Source: a virus
DNA: 28,926 nt
Virus record (IMG/VR): IMGVR_UViG_3300044691_000255
Span: 1 to 28,926 of that record
Direction: 5' to 3' (one strand)
Shown: positions 13,984 through 20,949 of the stretch, piece after piece
Layout of the letters: every line of letters starts with the position of its first letter
Position numbering within the stretch: the stretch's first letter is position 1
Position numbers and translations under genes: made by a program
The notes under the pieces: generated by a model
The model's database searches: none
Seen by the model: the letters and a program-made list of their open reading frames with translations, nothing else
Told to the model about the DNA's origin: nothing

Positions 13984-14189
13984 TCGCCGTTGTCCTGCTC
14001 TTCGGGGCCGACGCTGACGGTGACCACGTTGCTCGGGTTGTCCCCGTGATAGTAGGAGATTTGCTTCACGAACGGGCCGTCATGGCCGCGACCAGTGATC
14101 ATTTCTGTCGTCGGTTCGTTCTCGCCATACTTGGTCGTCACCGGCACCTTGTAGTTGCCGTTCACGCTGACGTTGATGTTGATAGTCAT
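13980..14189 (-). CDS. Hypothetical protein, 69 aa
   Basis: Reads MTININVSVNGNYKVPVTTK, then 'PTTEMITGRGHDGPFVKQIS' and 'YYHGDNPSNVVTVSVGPEEQ'. It is a beta-rich small protein with alternating hydrophobic strands and an acidic C-terminus. Proteins of the type 'V.v.vnG.ykv.v' followed by 'GPfvk.i.yyHG' are found in several phages, but no function is known. Coupled by ATGA to the next gene. Confidence 0.7.
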   Translation of the reverse strand: MTININVSVNGNYKVPVTTKYGENEPTTEMITGRGHDGPFVKQISYYHGDNPSNVVTVSVGPEEQDNGE

Positions 14190-14203
14190 CTGCTTAGTCT
14201 CCG

Positions 14204-14440
14204 TTAGAATCTTGGGGGTTCGACGTATTGGGGCCGATAGTCATAAATCCACGCCTCGATACGACGCAGGCGCTCCTCGACCGACAGAGCGTCTAATTCG
14301 GCGAAGTGCCGATCTCTCTTTGATCCGAGTTCTTTCCCCCAGCAGACGCCGCAGACTTTCGGGGGCGCATTGGCTGGCGAATGACTGACGTGCGTCGTGG
14401 TCCCGCAACGCTCGCATGTGATCTGCGATATGACGGCCAT
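14204..14440 (-). CDS. Zinc-ribbon protein, 78 aa
   Basis: Residues 8-34 contain TCERCGTTTHVSHSPANAPP followed by CGVCW, two CxxC knuckles that make a zinc ribbon. The second half is helical and acidic-basic (FAELDALSVEERLRRIEAWI, then YDYRPQYVEPP). The C-terminal 'lsveeRlrriEawiYdy' helix is seen in other phage zinc-ribbon proteins. It touches the upstream stop as TGATG. Function unknown. Confidence 0.75.
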   Translation of the reverse strand: MAVISQITCERCGTTTHVSHSPANAPPKVCGVCWGKELGSKRDRHFAELDALSVEERLRRIEAWIYDYRPQYVEPPRF

Positions 14441-14640
14441 CAGCTGTCCCCCCGATTCATGCGCTCGTAGAAGTCGCCGATGGTCATCGACTCGTCCTCA
14501 GCGATCACGCAGTCTTCGCAGGGCTTCTTGGGCTTTGCCGCCGCCCGCATCCTCGTGCAGCCCTTGTTCTCGCCGCGACAGGCGGCCAACTTGAACTGGC
14601 CATTGCGGCGCTTGAATAGGATCATCTGCAGATCGCTCAT
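14440..14640 (-). CDS. Small cysteine-containing phage protein, 66 aa
   Basis: ATG at 14640 with AAAGGA eight bases upstream. It reads MSDLQMILFKRRNGQFKLAA, then CRGENKGCTRMRAAAKPKKP and CEDCVIAEDESMTIGDFYER. Cysteines at about 21, 28, 41 and 44 could bind a zinc ion. The basic middle suggests nucleic-acid contact. It has no recognised family. Confidence 0.65.
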   Translation of the reverse strand: MSDLQMILFKRRNGQFKLAACRGENKGCTRMRAAAKPKKPCEDCVIAEDESMTIGDFYERMNRGDS

Positions 14641-14702
14641 CAGCCGTTCCTTTCCAGATCGCAGGGTGATTGGTGATCGGCGCAGTTGGGGGAGCGGGTC
14701 AT
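14640..14702 (-). CDS. Tiny ORF, 20 aa, between methyltransferase and next gene
   Basis: ATG at 14702 overlaps the methyltransferase stop as ATGA, and its stop touches the next start as TGATG. It reads MTRSPNCADHQSPCDLERNG. The same MTRSP start with 14 matching bases recurs at 13637. Double overlap argues for translation, if only to keep ribosomes coupled. The two cysteines and a histidine are the only other notable features. Confidence 0.4.
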   Translation of the reverse strand: MTRSPNCADHQSPCDLERNG

Positions 14703-15682
14703 GCGGCGGCCCTCCGCGGCAGGTAGACTCTGGCAATGTGCGAACTGAGCGCGAGCGGGATCTTGGCGATCTTGGCGCTGGCGGCTTTGCGGGCGCTGGA
14801 CTTGCTGGACAGCTTGCAGAGGTTTTGATCGAACCATTCCGCGCCCGCGCCCGCGCCCTTGCGGCCCTCGGCGATCTCTGGCGGAAAATTCGCGATCCGA
14901 TCGTTGAACTTCGGCGCCCCGCGCGAGAGCGAACGGCCCGGGTTCTTTACGCCCTCTTTCGCAATCCGATGGACCGGGTTTTGGCCGGTCTCCTTTTGGC
15001 CCGGTGAGCCGATATTGAACCACGACCCGCCGCCGTTCTTGCGCCCCTCAAGGGCGTGTTGCTCGACAGAGGCCGTCTGGAAACTGCCGCCGCTTCCATC
15101 GAACCGGAAGCCTGGAACCTTTCGGCCCCCGACGACCGCCGGCATCAGCGCCGGCACGTCGCCCCAGAGGTAGTAGCTCCCATAGTTCCAAGCGGCCTGG
15201 CCGACCCAGGGCTGGGCGCCGCGGACGTTCTCCACCACCATCGGGACGGGTGGAAGACCCATCGCCGCGCGGATCGCGTTGGCCTCGCGCTGAATGCGGA
15301 AGCAGGCGTCAAACAGGGCGGTCAGCAGCTTGAGCGCTTCGCCCGTTTCGTCGGCCCGGATCGCGGCGGCCTTCGCCTTCGCCAGGCTCCACGGCATCGC
15401 CATGTAGCTGTACTCCTGGCACGGCGGCGAGGCGACGATCAGGTCAGCGTCGGCGACCTCGGAACCGTGAAGGTCAAGGATGCTTTTCAGGACCAATTCG
15501 GCGGGGTATTTCTCATCGCCATATTCGTGGGCCTCGATGTCGTAGCCGCGGACACGGTAGCCCTCGGCGAGCAAGCCTTCTGTCCAGCCGCCAAGCCCGC
15601 AGCAGAGGTCGACAGCCAAGGGCTCGCGGACACCACTGACCGCCGAAGAAATCCCTTGGGAAACCGACAAAGCCTCGCTCAC
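14699..15682 (-). CDS. DNA cytosine-5 methyltransferase (phage type)
   Basis: 327 residues from a GTG at 15682, which overlaps a 32-codon ORF (GTGA) and has GGGGAG six bases upstream. Motif I is DLCCGLGGWTEG (residues 25-36, a variant of DLFCGxGG), motif IV is SPPCQ with the catalytic cysteine at 88, and motif VI is VVENVRGA (ENV 151-153). The C-terminal 'FPPEIAEGR' region and 'ALSSHIARVYLP' close the fold. It transfers a methyl group from SAM to carbon 5 of cytosine. Without a partner restriction gene it most likely protects phage DNA or alters promoter marks. Confidence 0.85.
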   Translation of the reverse strand: MSEALSVSQGISSAVSGVREPLAVDLCCGLGGWTEGLLAEGYRVRGYDIEAHEYGDEKYPAELVLKSILDLHGSEVADADLIVASPPCQEYSYMAMPWSLAKAKAAAIRADETGEALKLLTALFDACFRIQREANAIRAAMGLPPVPMVVENVRGAQPWVGQAAWNYGSYYLWGDVPALMPAVVGGRKVPGFRFDGSGGSFQTASVEQHALEGRKNGGGSWFNIGSPGQKETGQNPVHRIAKEGVKNPGRSLSRGAPKFNDRIANFPPEIAEGRKGAGAGAEWFDQNLCKLSSKSSARKAASAKIAKIPLALSSHIARVYLPRRAAA

Positions 15683-15777
15683 GAACGACTCCCCACCGCC
15701 ATTGGCTTTGCGGGGTCGAGGGGATTCTGGTCTATCCCGGGACCACGCACGTCCAACCTGTTGATCACGCGGTTCAT
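15679..15777 (-). CDS. Tiny ORF, 32 aa, linking wHTH gene to methyltransferase
   Basis: ATG at 15777 overlaps the upstream stop (ATGA) and its stop overlaps the methyltransferase GTG (GTGA). It reads MNRVINRLDVRGPGIDQNPL, then DPAKPMAVGSRS. The two four-base overlaps suggest it is translated and couples the two genes. The peptide itself shows no motif. Confidence 0.4.
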   Translation of the reverse strand: MNRVINRLDVRGPGIDQNPLDPAKPMAVGSRS

Positions 15778-15995
15778 GCTCCGCGCTCCGCCTGAATCGC
15801 GACGTAATGGGCGATCTTCCCCTTGCCTGGCGTGAGGTTGCGGACAAAGCCGCGCTTGCGAAGACCGGCCATGGTCCTGGCGACCTCGGCGCTGTGCATC
15901 TCGAACGCGTCGCCAATTTCCGCGTTGGTCGCGGGGAGCGCCTCAAGGATCTTGCGAACCCTTGAACCAGCACGAGGATAAACAGGACCCCTCAT
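15774..15995 (-). CDS. Winged-helix DNA-binding protein, 73 aa
   Basis: Reads MRGPVYPRAGSRVRKILEAL, then PATNAEIGDAFEMHSAEVAR and TMAGLRKRGFVRNLTPGKGK. The pattern 'ilealp.tnaeIgd....s.aeVartma.LrkrGfV' is a winged helix of the MarR/wHTH kind, with the recognition helix around residues 37-50 and a wing at 'TPGKGKIAHY'. It stands alone, without an effector domain. ATGA links it to both neighbours. Confidence 0.75.
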   Translation of the reverse strand: MRGPVYPRAGSRVRKILEALPATNAEIGDAFEMHSAEVARTMAGLRKRGFVRNLTPGKGKIAHYVAIQAERGA

Positions 15996-16660
15996 GCCCG
16001 GCCCTCCGCCTGGCGACGGGCCATCAGATCCCGCATAGCCTGCGTAAGCCCGCCCTCATCGACCTTGCCCGCGATGCTCGGAAGCTCCGGCTTGGACTTC
16101 GCCACCGTGCGGGTTTCGAACTCCGCCAGCAGCGCCTTGACGGCTACCGGGTCGGCTCGTGGCGCTTCGATCTCGGGTGGCGCATCGGCGATTTGCAGCG
16201 TCCGCTTGGCCCGGTAGTATCGGCTGAGCGTCCGGCACGGCGCCGTAAACGCCAGTTCCCGAAGCTGCCCCGGCTTCGGCATGAACTCGCTACTCGGCAG
16301 GGCCACGTAAGCCCGCATCCCGGCCTCAAGGCTGGCCAGGGTCACGTCGGCCAGGGTGTCGTAGTAGTCGGCCCACCATGCGGCGGCCTCAGCGTCGGTG
16401 CGCTGCGGTTGCGGGTACAGCGCCAGCCGCCGGCCGATCACGGCCTTGACGCCATCGGTCCCGGCCTTGGCTTCAGCGACGGCCTTGAGCGCCGGCAGGG
16501 CCGACCTGACCTCGGCGAGCAAGCCTGGACTGCCGATGATCCCGCGAACCGCCGCATCAGGGCTTTCCGTGGAATCGAGCAGCAAGGTCAGCGCCTCGCT
16601 CAAGGGCGGCGAGATTGGCCTGGCGACGCTCGAATTTGGGGTCGTGGTAAGATCGTTCAT
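15992..16660 (-). CDS. Hypothetical replication protein, possible helicase-loader-like
   Basis: 222 residues. The segment AAAWWADYYDTLADVTLASL followed by 'EFMPKPGQLRELAF' resembles the conserved region of phage helicase loaders and P-like proteins ('W...l.dl..e.l..al...l...f.PkpgeLr'). C-terminal 'EEGGLTQAMRDLMARRQ'-type sequence is basic. It overlaps the 3' end of the DUF1376 gene by 104 bases, a very long overlap. Position next to an initiator-like gene and a DnaA-domain protein supports a replication role, but the family is not certain. Confidence 0.55.
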   Translation of the reverse strand: MNDLTTTPNSSVARPISPPLSEALTLLLDSTESPDAAVRGIIGSPGLLAEVRSALPALKAVAEAKAGTDGVKAVIGRRLALYPQPQRTDAEAAAWWADYYDTLADVTLASLEAGMRAYVALPSSEFMPKPGQLRELAFTAPCRTLSRYYRAKRTLQIADAPPEIEAPRADPVAVKALLAEFETRTVAKSKPELPSIAGKVDEGGLTQAMRDLMARRQAEGRA

Positions 16661-17315
16661 GGCGGGGCTTTCGGTCGGCGTCGTTGCGAACCCAGTTGCG
16701 GAATGCGGCGTCCCAATCGGAGTGGGGCTTGGCGTATTCGTGATCGCGCATCCGGGTCAGGGCGCGCTCAAGGTCGCCCGCCGTGTGGCCCTCGGCCGAG
16801 AGGCGAGCGACCGTAATTTCAGCCGGGGACCAGTCTTCCGGGGCGCGACGAGACGGGCGGCGCTTTGGCAGGCTCGTCGGTGAGGAAGCTTTAGCTTCCG
16901 ATACTTCTTCTGACTCTGGTTCTGACTCTGAAGAATGCTTGAGCAAATCACTAGCGTTTGCTAGGTTCGACTTGTGTGTTTTCAGTGCTTTAGCCTTGCC
17001 GCCCAGCGATCCCGCATCAGCACGTTTGATCGACTTTTCGACGGCTTTTTCGAGTTCAACCGTGATCCGGCCATGGGTCAGAACTCCGTCTCCAGCGTCG
17101 AAAAACTCCAGCACGTCGCCAGAAATCTTGGCCCAGCGAGACGGGGTGCAGCCGGTCATTCTGGCCAGCTTGGCGGGGTCGTTGATCAACTCGCCGCCGG
17201 CCCGCCACATGGACATAAGCAGCAGCAGGTAGGCGCCATGCTGCTCCGTCGTCAGGTGGCGCGTATCGCCCAGGTAGTCGGCGACGTAGAGCTGCATGAA
17301 GGGCGGAGCGCTCAA
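16557..17315 (-). CDS. DUF1376 protein, putative phage replication initiator
   Basis: 252 residues. The N-terminal domain 'PPFMQLYVADYLGDTRHLTT' then 'EQHGAYLLLLMSMWRAGGEL' is the DUF1376 (YdaU-like) signature, a winged-helix domain found in O-like replication initiators. Residues about 110-145 form a charged linker (KALKTHKSNLANASDLLKHS, then SESEPESEEVSE) coded with A/T-ending codons, and the C-terminal domain 'DWSPAEITVARLSAEGHTAG' then 'DWDAAFRNWVRND' matches the helicase-interaction half of such proteins. The linker DNA contains tandem repeats and dyads, as does the origin inside lambda gene O. Confidence 0.8.
   Translation of the reverse strand: MSAPPFMQLYVADYLGDTRHLTTEQHGAYLLLLMSMWRAGGELINDPAKLARMTGCTPSRWAKISGDVLEFFDAGDGVLTHGRITVELEKAVEKSIKRADAGSLGGKAKALKTHKSNLANASDLLKHSSESEPESEEVSEAKASSPTSLPKRRPSRRAPEDWSPAEITVARLSAEGHTAGDLERALTRMRDHEYAKPHSDWDAAFRNWVRNDADRKPRHERSYHDPKFERRQANLAALERGADLAARFHGKP
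16884..16995. other. Candidate phage replication origin inside DUF1376 gene
   Basis: A locally A/T-rich stretch in an otherwise GC-rich region. It holds a 7-base inverted repeat GGAAGCT-TT-AGCTTCC (16884-16899), two tandem 12-base repeats TTCTGACTCTGG and TTCTGACTCTGA (16908-16931), and a further dyad CTAGC-GTTT-GCTAG (16951-16964). Iterons plus an AT-rich segment within an initiator gene is the lambda-ori arrangement. No perfect DnaA box is seen. An alternative reading is that the repeats only reflect the Ser-Glu repeats in the linker protein. Confidence 0.4.
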
Positions 17316-17635
17316 GCCGCCCTCTCCTGCTCAGCAAGGCGGGCGGCTTCCACGCGCTCGGCGTGTCGTCGGCAGGCATGCAGGACCGTGGTATGATCCC
17401 GGTTGAAAAACCCGCCGATTTTGGGGAGGCTGTGGTCCGTCAGTTGGCGGATCAGGGCCATGGCCTCCTGGCGGGGCCGCGCGAAGGTGGGGCTTCTGGC
17501 GGGACCCTTCAGGTCGGCCAGAGTCAGGCCATGGCGCTCGGCCACCGACCGGGCGATCTCAAGCATCCTGGGGCGACCCGGCAGGTCAAGGTTCTCCACC
17601 CCTAAGCGGCGTAGGAAGAGGCAGGGGGAGTTCAT
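17312..17635 (-). CDS. Stand-alone DnaA domain IV-like protein
   Basis: 107 residues. The region 'MLEIARSVAERHGLTLADLK' then 'ARPRQEAMALIRQLTDHSLP', 'KIGGFFNRDHTTVLHACRRH' matches the DNA-binding domain IV of the chromosomal initiator DnaA, including the GG..(N/G)RDHTTVLHA signature at 78-87. The AAA+ ATPase and domains I and II are absent, so it can bind DnaA-box-like DNA but not form the initiator helix. It could compete with host DnaA or mark the phage origin. Both ends have ATGA overlaps with the DUF1376 gene and the methyltransferase. Confidence 0.88.
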   Translation of the reverse strand: MNSPCLFLRRLGVENLDLPGRPRMLEIARSVAERHGLTLADLKGPARSPTFARPRQEAMALIRQLTDHSLPKIGGFFNRDHTTVLHACRRHAERVEAARLAEQERAA

Positions 17636-18642
17636 GCGGCCCCCGCCAGGTCGAAGAAGTCAGCCGCCTTGGGCGCGGCCAACTGTGCGATGTTCCGCAC
17701 GGCCTGAGCGAAGTAGGACGGCTTGAGCTCGAACCCAACGCCGCGGCGGCCCATTTCCACCGCTGAATAGACCTCCGATCCGATCCCCAGGAACGGGGTC
17801 AACACGACCTCTCCGGGTGCGCTCCACAGGTCGATGCAGCGCTCGATCACGTCGAACTGCAGGGGCGAGATATGAACCTCGTCCTTCTCGTCGCGCCCGC
17901 CGCGATATTGCAGGGTCCGCGTCTGGTTGATGTCCGACCAGACCGGCGAGGCGTAGCGTTGCCAGACCAGGATTGAGACCCACTGCTCATAGGTCCAAGG
18001 CGCACGGCCAGATGCCCGTTCCGCCTTCAACTGCCGCTCATAGGCGTCCCGGCTGATGTCTAGGCTGTCGTCCCCGACCCATCGCGTAAAGCCGCCCGCC
18101 AGGGGGTCCTCATTGTCGCCGGGCTTGCGGAAGGTGATGACGTAATCGGCCAGCCCCTGCCCGCTCATGGCGCTGTCCTTCATGACCTGCTTGTGCAGGA
18201 GGCGAAGGCTCTTGGTCCGCTGCTGGGCGACGACAGGGTCTTTCCAGATGCAGACCTCGGAATGGAAATACCAGCCGGCGTCCTCGTAGGCTCGGACGAT
18301 CTCGCCACGGAAATCGCGCATGCCGACAAAGCCGTTGCGGCCCTTGTTGCGGGGCAACTGCATGCAGTGGACGGAGCAAAGTCGTCCCGGTTTCGTGACC
18401 CTCAGCAATTCCTGGATCAGGAAGGCGTAGTGCTCGAAAAAGCTGGCCGCGTCGCCGTTGTTGGAGATGTCACGGTCGTAGGCGCTGAACCTGTAGAGCC
18501 CTTCGAACGGCGGGGAATGGATTCCGAAGTGGATGCTGTCGCCAGGGATCGCCCGGATCAGCTCGCAGGCATCGCCTTGATAAATCGCGTACTGATCGGT
18601 GACGACCTGCTCGACGGCCTTGATGTGCTCGATCTGGTTCAT
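17632..18642 (-). CDS. DNA N6-adenine / N4-cytosine methyltransferase
   Basis: 336 residues. The catalytic motif is HSPPFEG (SPPF at 43-46, a variant of DPPY) and the SAM-binding motif is TPFLGIGSE (282-290) followed by 'VEMGRRGVGFELKPSYF'. Catalytic motif before SAM motif makes it a beta-class enzyme, the same order as CcrM. The Ser in SPPF is typical of N4-cytosine enzymes but is also seen in phage enzymes of unknown base. It overlaps the helicase gene by four bases. No restriction partner is nearby, so protection or regulation of phage DNA is likely. Confidence 0.88.
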   Translation of the reverse strand: MNQIEHIKAVEQVVTDQYAIYQGDACELIRAIPGDSIHFGIHSPPFEGLYRFSAYDRDISNNGDAASFFEHYAFLIQELLRVTKPGRLCSVHCMQLPRNKGRNGFVGMRDFRGEIVRAYEDAGWYFHSEVCIWKDPVVAQQRTKSLRLLHKQVMKDSAMSGQGLADYVITFRKPGDNEDPLAGGFTRWVGDDSLDISRDAYERQLKAERASGRAPWTYEQWVSILVWQRYASPVWSDINQTRTLQYRGGRDEKDEVHISPLQFDVIERCIDLWSAPGEVVLTPFLGIGSEVYSAVEMGRRGVGFELKPSYFAQAVRNIAQLAAPKAADFFDLAGAA

Positions 18643-20036
18643 GCGGCGGCCTCAAGCCACGCCGGGACGACGACCGGCTGCGTGGGGTTGTAATCAGGGG
18701 TGTCACGGATGGCGCCGCGCACGGCGAGGCTGGACAGGTCTGCCATGTGCAGGATCATCCCGGCCGCCATCCGATCGGCATCGGCTTCCTTGCGGGCGAG
18801 GTTCGCCATGACTGCGCCCTCGACCTCGGCGCTGATGAAGTGGGCGTTGACCGGCTGGGATTGTCCGAACCGCCAGAACCTGCGGACGGCCTGATAGACC
18901 TGCTCGAAACTGTCGTTGAGACCGACAAAGCCGGTGTCGGCGCAGTGCTGCCAATTCATGCCGAACCCGGCCACGGCGGGCTTGGTGACCAGCACGCGGG
19001 TCCGGCCCTCGCTGAAGTCGGTCAGCTTGCGTTCCTTGACCTCATCGCTGTCCGAGCCCTTGGTCTCCACGGCGCCGGGTATGGCCCTGGTCAGGGCCTC
19101 GCTCTCGGCGTTCAGGTTGCACCACCACACGAACGGGCGGTCTGTCGGGGTGGTGGCGATGGCTTTAGCCACCCGCTCGGCTACGGTGTCGCGCCGGGCG
19201 CTGATCCGCTCCTGCAGCGTCTCGGCCGGCAGGGCGAACAGCATCCCGCTTGGCGGCAACTCGCTGGCCACGACATGCAGGTGACGCTGCAGCGGCGGAA
19301 GGTCATAGCCGGCGTCGTCGTACCCGAGATCCGATGGCTTGCGCAGCATCACCGACCACGAGGCCATCCACTTCCAGAACTCATTCTCGGCATGGCCCTT
19401 CAGCCGCCACTTCTGCGTCTCGCCGCCGTCATGGGCGAAGAAGGTCGCGAGCATGTCGGTGTGCGACATGACCCCCAGGAACTCGGCCTGGTTGCCGAGC
19501 TCCATGAAGTCGTTCGGAGCCGGCGTCGCCGTGGCTGTCAGGCGGAACGGGACCTGCGCACACTCCGCGATGAGCATGGATTTGTAGTGACCGTCCGACG
19601 ATTTCAGGATCGACGCCTCGTCCAGCACAACGCCCAGAAAGAGGCTCAAGTCGAAGTGCTCAAGCTTCTGGTAGTTGGTGATGTTGACGCCGGGCCCGCA
19701 CTCGGCCTGCGACCTCACAAGCCGGGCCGGAAGGTCGAACTTGGCCGCCTCACGAAGCAGTTGGGCGGAGACAGCCAACGGGGCCAGCAGCAGCACCATG
19801 GCGCCCGGCGCCTGCGCCGCCACGGCGTTCCCCCATGCCAGTTCCATCAGGCTCTTGCCCAGGCCGGTGCCGGCGAAGATCGCGGCCCGGCCGCGGCGCA
19901 GCGCCCACGAGACCAGATCACGCTGGAATTGGAACAGCGCGCCCGATAGTGGCGGGACCTGCTTAAGCCCGGTTGCCGGATCAGTGATCGCCTTCCGGGC
20001 CAGGAAATTGGCGTAGGCGGCGCTCAAAACACCCAC
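18639..20036 (-). CDS. SF2 DEAD/SNF2-like helicase
   Basis: 465 residues. Motif I AGTGLGKS (55-62), motif II DEAS (139-142), motif III TATPAPND (168-175) and a C-terminal motif VI QAVRRFWRFGQ give a complete helicase. The 'R..R.GQ' signature points to SNF2-related helicases. N-terminal 'LFQFQRDLVSWALRRGRAAI' is a Q-motif-like start. It is coupled to the methyltransferase downstream; this helicase-methyltransferase pair occurs in many phage genomes, its purpose unknown. Partner genes of DISARM (DUF1998, PLD) are absent, so a defence island is not implied. Confidence 0.85.
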   Translation of the reverse strand: MGVLSAAYANFLARKAITDPATGLKQVPPLSGALFQFQRDLVSWALRRGRAAIFAGTGLGKSLMELAWGNAVAAQAPGAMVLLLAPLAVSAQLLREAAKFDLPARLVRSQAECGPGVNITNYQKLEHFDLSLFLGVVLDEASILKSSDGHYKSMLIAECAQVPFRLTATATPAPNDFMELGNQAEFLGVMSHTDMLATFFAHDGGETQKWRLKGHAENEFWKWMASWSVMLRKPSDLGYDDAGYDLPPLQRHLHVVASELPPSGMLFALPAETLQERISARRDTVAERVAKAIATTPTDRPFVWWCNLNAESEALTRAIPGAVETKGSDSDEVKERKLTDFSEGRTRVLVTKPAVAGFGMNWQHCADTGFVGLNDSFEQVYQAVRRFWRFGQSQPVNAHFISAEVEGAVMANLARKEADADRMAAGMILHMADLSSLAVRGAIRDTPDYNPTQPVVVPAWLEAAA

Positions 20037-20221
20037 CCCTCAAGCGACCCGCCGTCTTCCCGCACCTTCTCCACCAGAGCCCGCATGACGCCCTGGCTGG
20101 CCTCCACCGCGACTGAGAACCCGTCTCGCCGATAGATGCGGTCGATCAGCACGGCCATCTTGGCGCGGTCCATTTCAAGCTCTTGGGCGGGGGTGAGCGG
20201 TGCGGGGGAGAGCGCGTTCAT
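20024..20221 (-). CDS. Hypothetical protein, 65 aa
   Basis: Reads MNALSPAPLTPAQELEMDRA, then KMAVLIDRIYRRDGFSVAVE and ASQGVMRALVEKVREDGGSL. It is a small helical protein, overlapping the helicase start by 13 bases and the previous gene by four. No family recognised. A partner for the helicase is only a guess from adjacency. Confidence 0.6.
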   Translation of the reverse strand: MNALSPAPLTPAQELEMDRAKMAVLIDRIYRRDGFSVAVEASQGVMRALVEKVREDGGSLEGWVF

Positions 20222-20949
20222 AGGCAGCGCCGAAGGTCGGCCAGGGTCGGCATCACCGGATAGGCGCCGACGTTGGCCAGCGCGGCGATATGCCGATCAT
20301 GGTCCGCGAACTTCGGGCAGGAGTTGTCGCCAGAGTTGAACGAGGTGGTTTGCTGGCGGAAGGCTTCCTCAAAGTAGATGGCCGTCGTGGGCGCTAGGTC
20401 GAGCGCGTCGGCGGCTTCGGTCTTGGACCGCCCGGCCTTTCTGGCGCTGACGTAAGCCTCCTCGGCGCGGCGCGCCACGTCCCCACGGAACACCTTGGGG
20501 CTATCGTCACCTTCCGCCCGAAGCCCGTAGATCGCGAACCGGCGGCCGAAGTTGCGGCGCTCGATCTTGCCCATGTGCATCAGGCCGGCGACGGCGGTTG
20601 CGACAGCCTTTGCCGTCAAGCCCGCAGTCGGCGCCAGTTGCAGGACTGTCTTCGGCCCATCGGCCAGCGCCACGAGGATGCGGTCGGCTTGGGTCGGGAC
20701 CGCTTGGGCTCTCGGGAATGCTTTCGCGGCGTCACGAGAGGCCTGAAGCGCCGCGCCGTGGCCGGCGACCTTATGGGCCGCGACGCCGGGTGTGCTGGCG
20801 GCTTTCCGGGCGTGGCCCAGCCGCTGCATCTTCGACAGCACCCGGTTGCGGGTCAGGTCGAAACAGCGGGCGATTTCGCTTGGGCCGTCGCCGTCGAGGT
20901 AGCGCCTTACGACTTCCGCCGTGAATTGCTTGTCGGACCAGATGTTCAT
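20218..20949 (-). CDS. GcrA-like multi-HTH regulator
   Basis: 243 residues. Residues 1-48 (MNIWSDKQFTAEVVRRYLDG, DGPSEIARCFDLTRNRVLSK, then MQRLG) fit the N-terminal DNA-binding domain of GcrA, whose hallmark is 'W....v..l..lw..G.S...Ia..lg..tRnaVigK.hRLG'. A winged helix follows around 88-140 (DRILVALADGPKTVLQLAPT, then 'MGKIERRNFGRRFAIYGL'), and a third HTH-like segment around 165-195 (RRAEEAYVSARKAGRSKTEA, then ADALDLAPTTAIYFEEA). GcrA is a Caulobacter cell-cycle sigma70 cofactor. Whether this one binds sigma70 cannot be judged. Confidence 0.75.
   Translation of the reverse strand: MNIWSDKQFTAEVVRRYLDGDGPSEIARCFDLTRNRVLSKMQRLGHARKAASTPGVAAHKVAGHGAALQASRDAAKAFPRAQAVPTQADRILVALADGPKTVLQLAPTAGLTAKAVATAVAGLMHMGKIERRNFGRRFAIYGLRAEGDDSPKVFRGDVARRAEEAYVSARKAGRSKTEAADALDLAPTTAIYFEEAFRQQTTSFNSGDNSCPKFADHDRHIAALANVGAYPVMPTLADLRRCL

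Noticed and set aside
15683-15973. Upstream extension of the cytosine methyltransferase to 424 residues
   Set aside because: The added 97 residues are Arg/Ser/Pro-rich and cover the winged-helix gene; the GTG at 15682 has a good ribosome site.
18639-20036. DISARM-like or other helicase-methyltransferase defence system
   Set aside because: The paired helicase and methyltransferase are there, but DUF1998, PLD and other DISARM parts are not, and all neighbours are phage replication genes.
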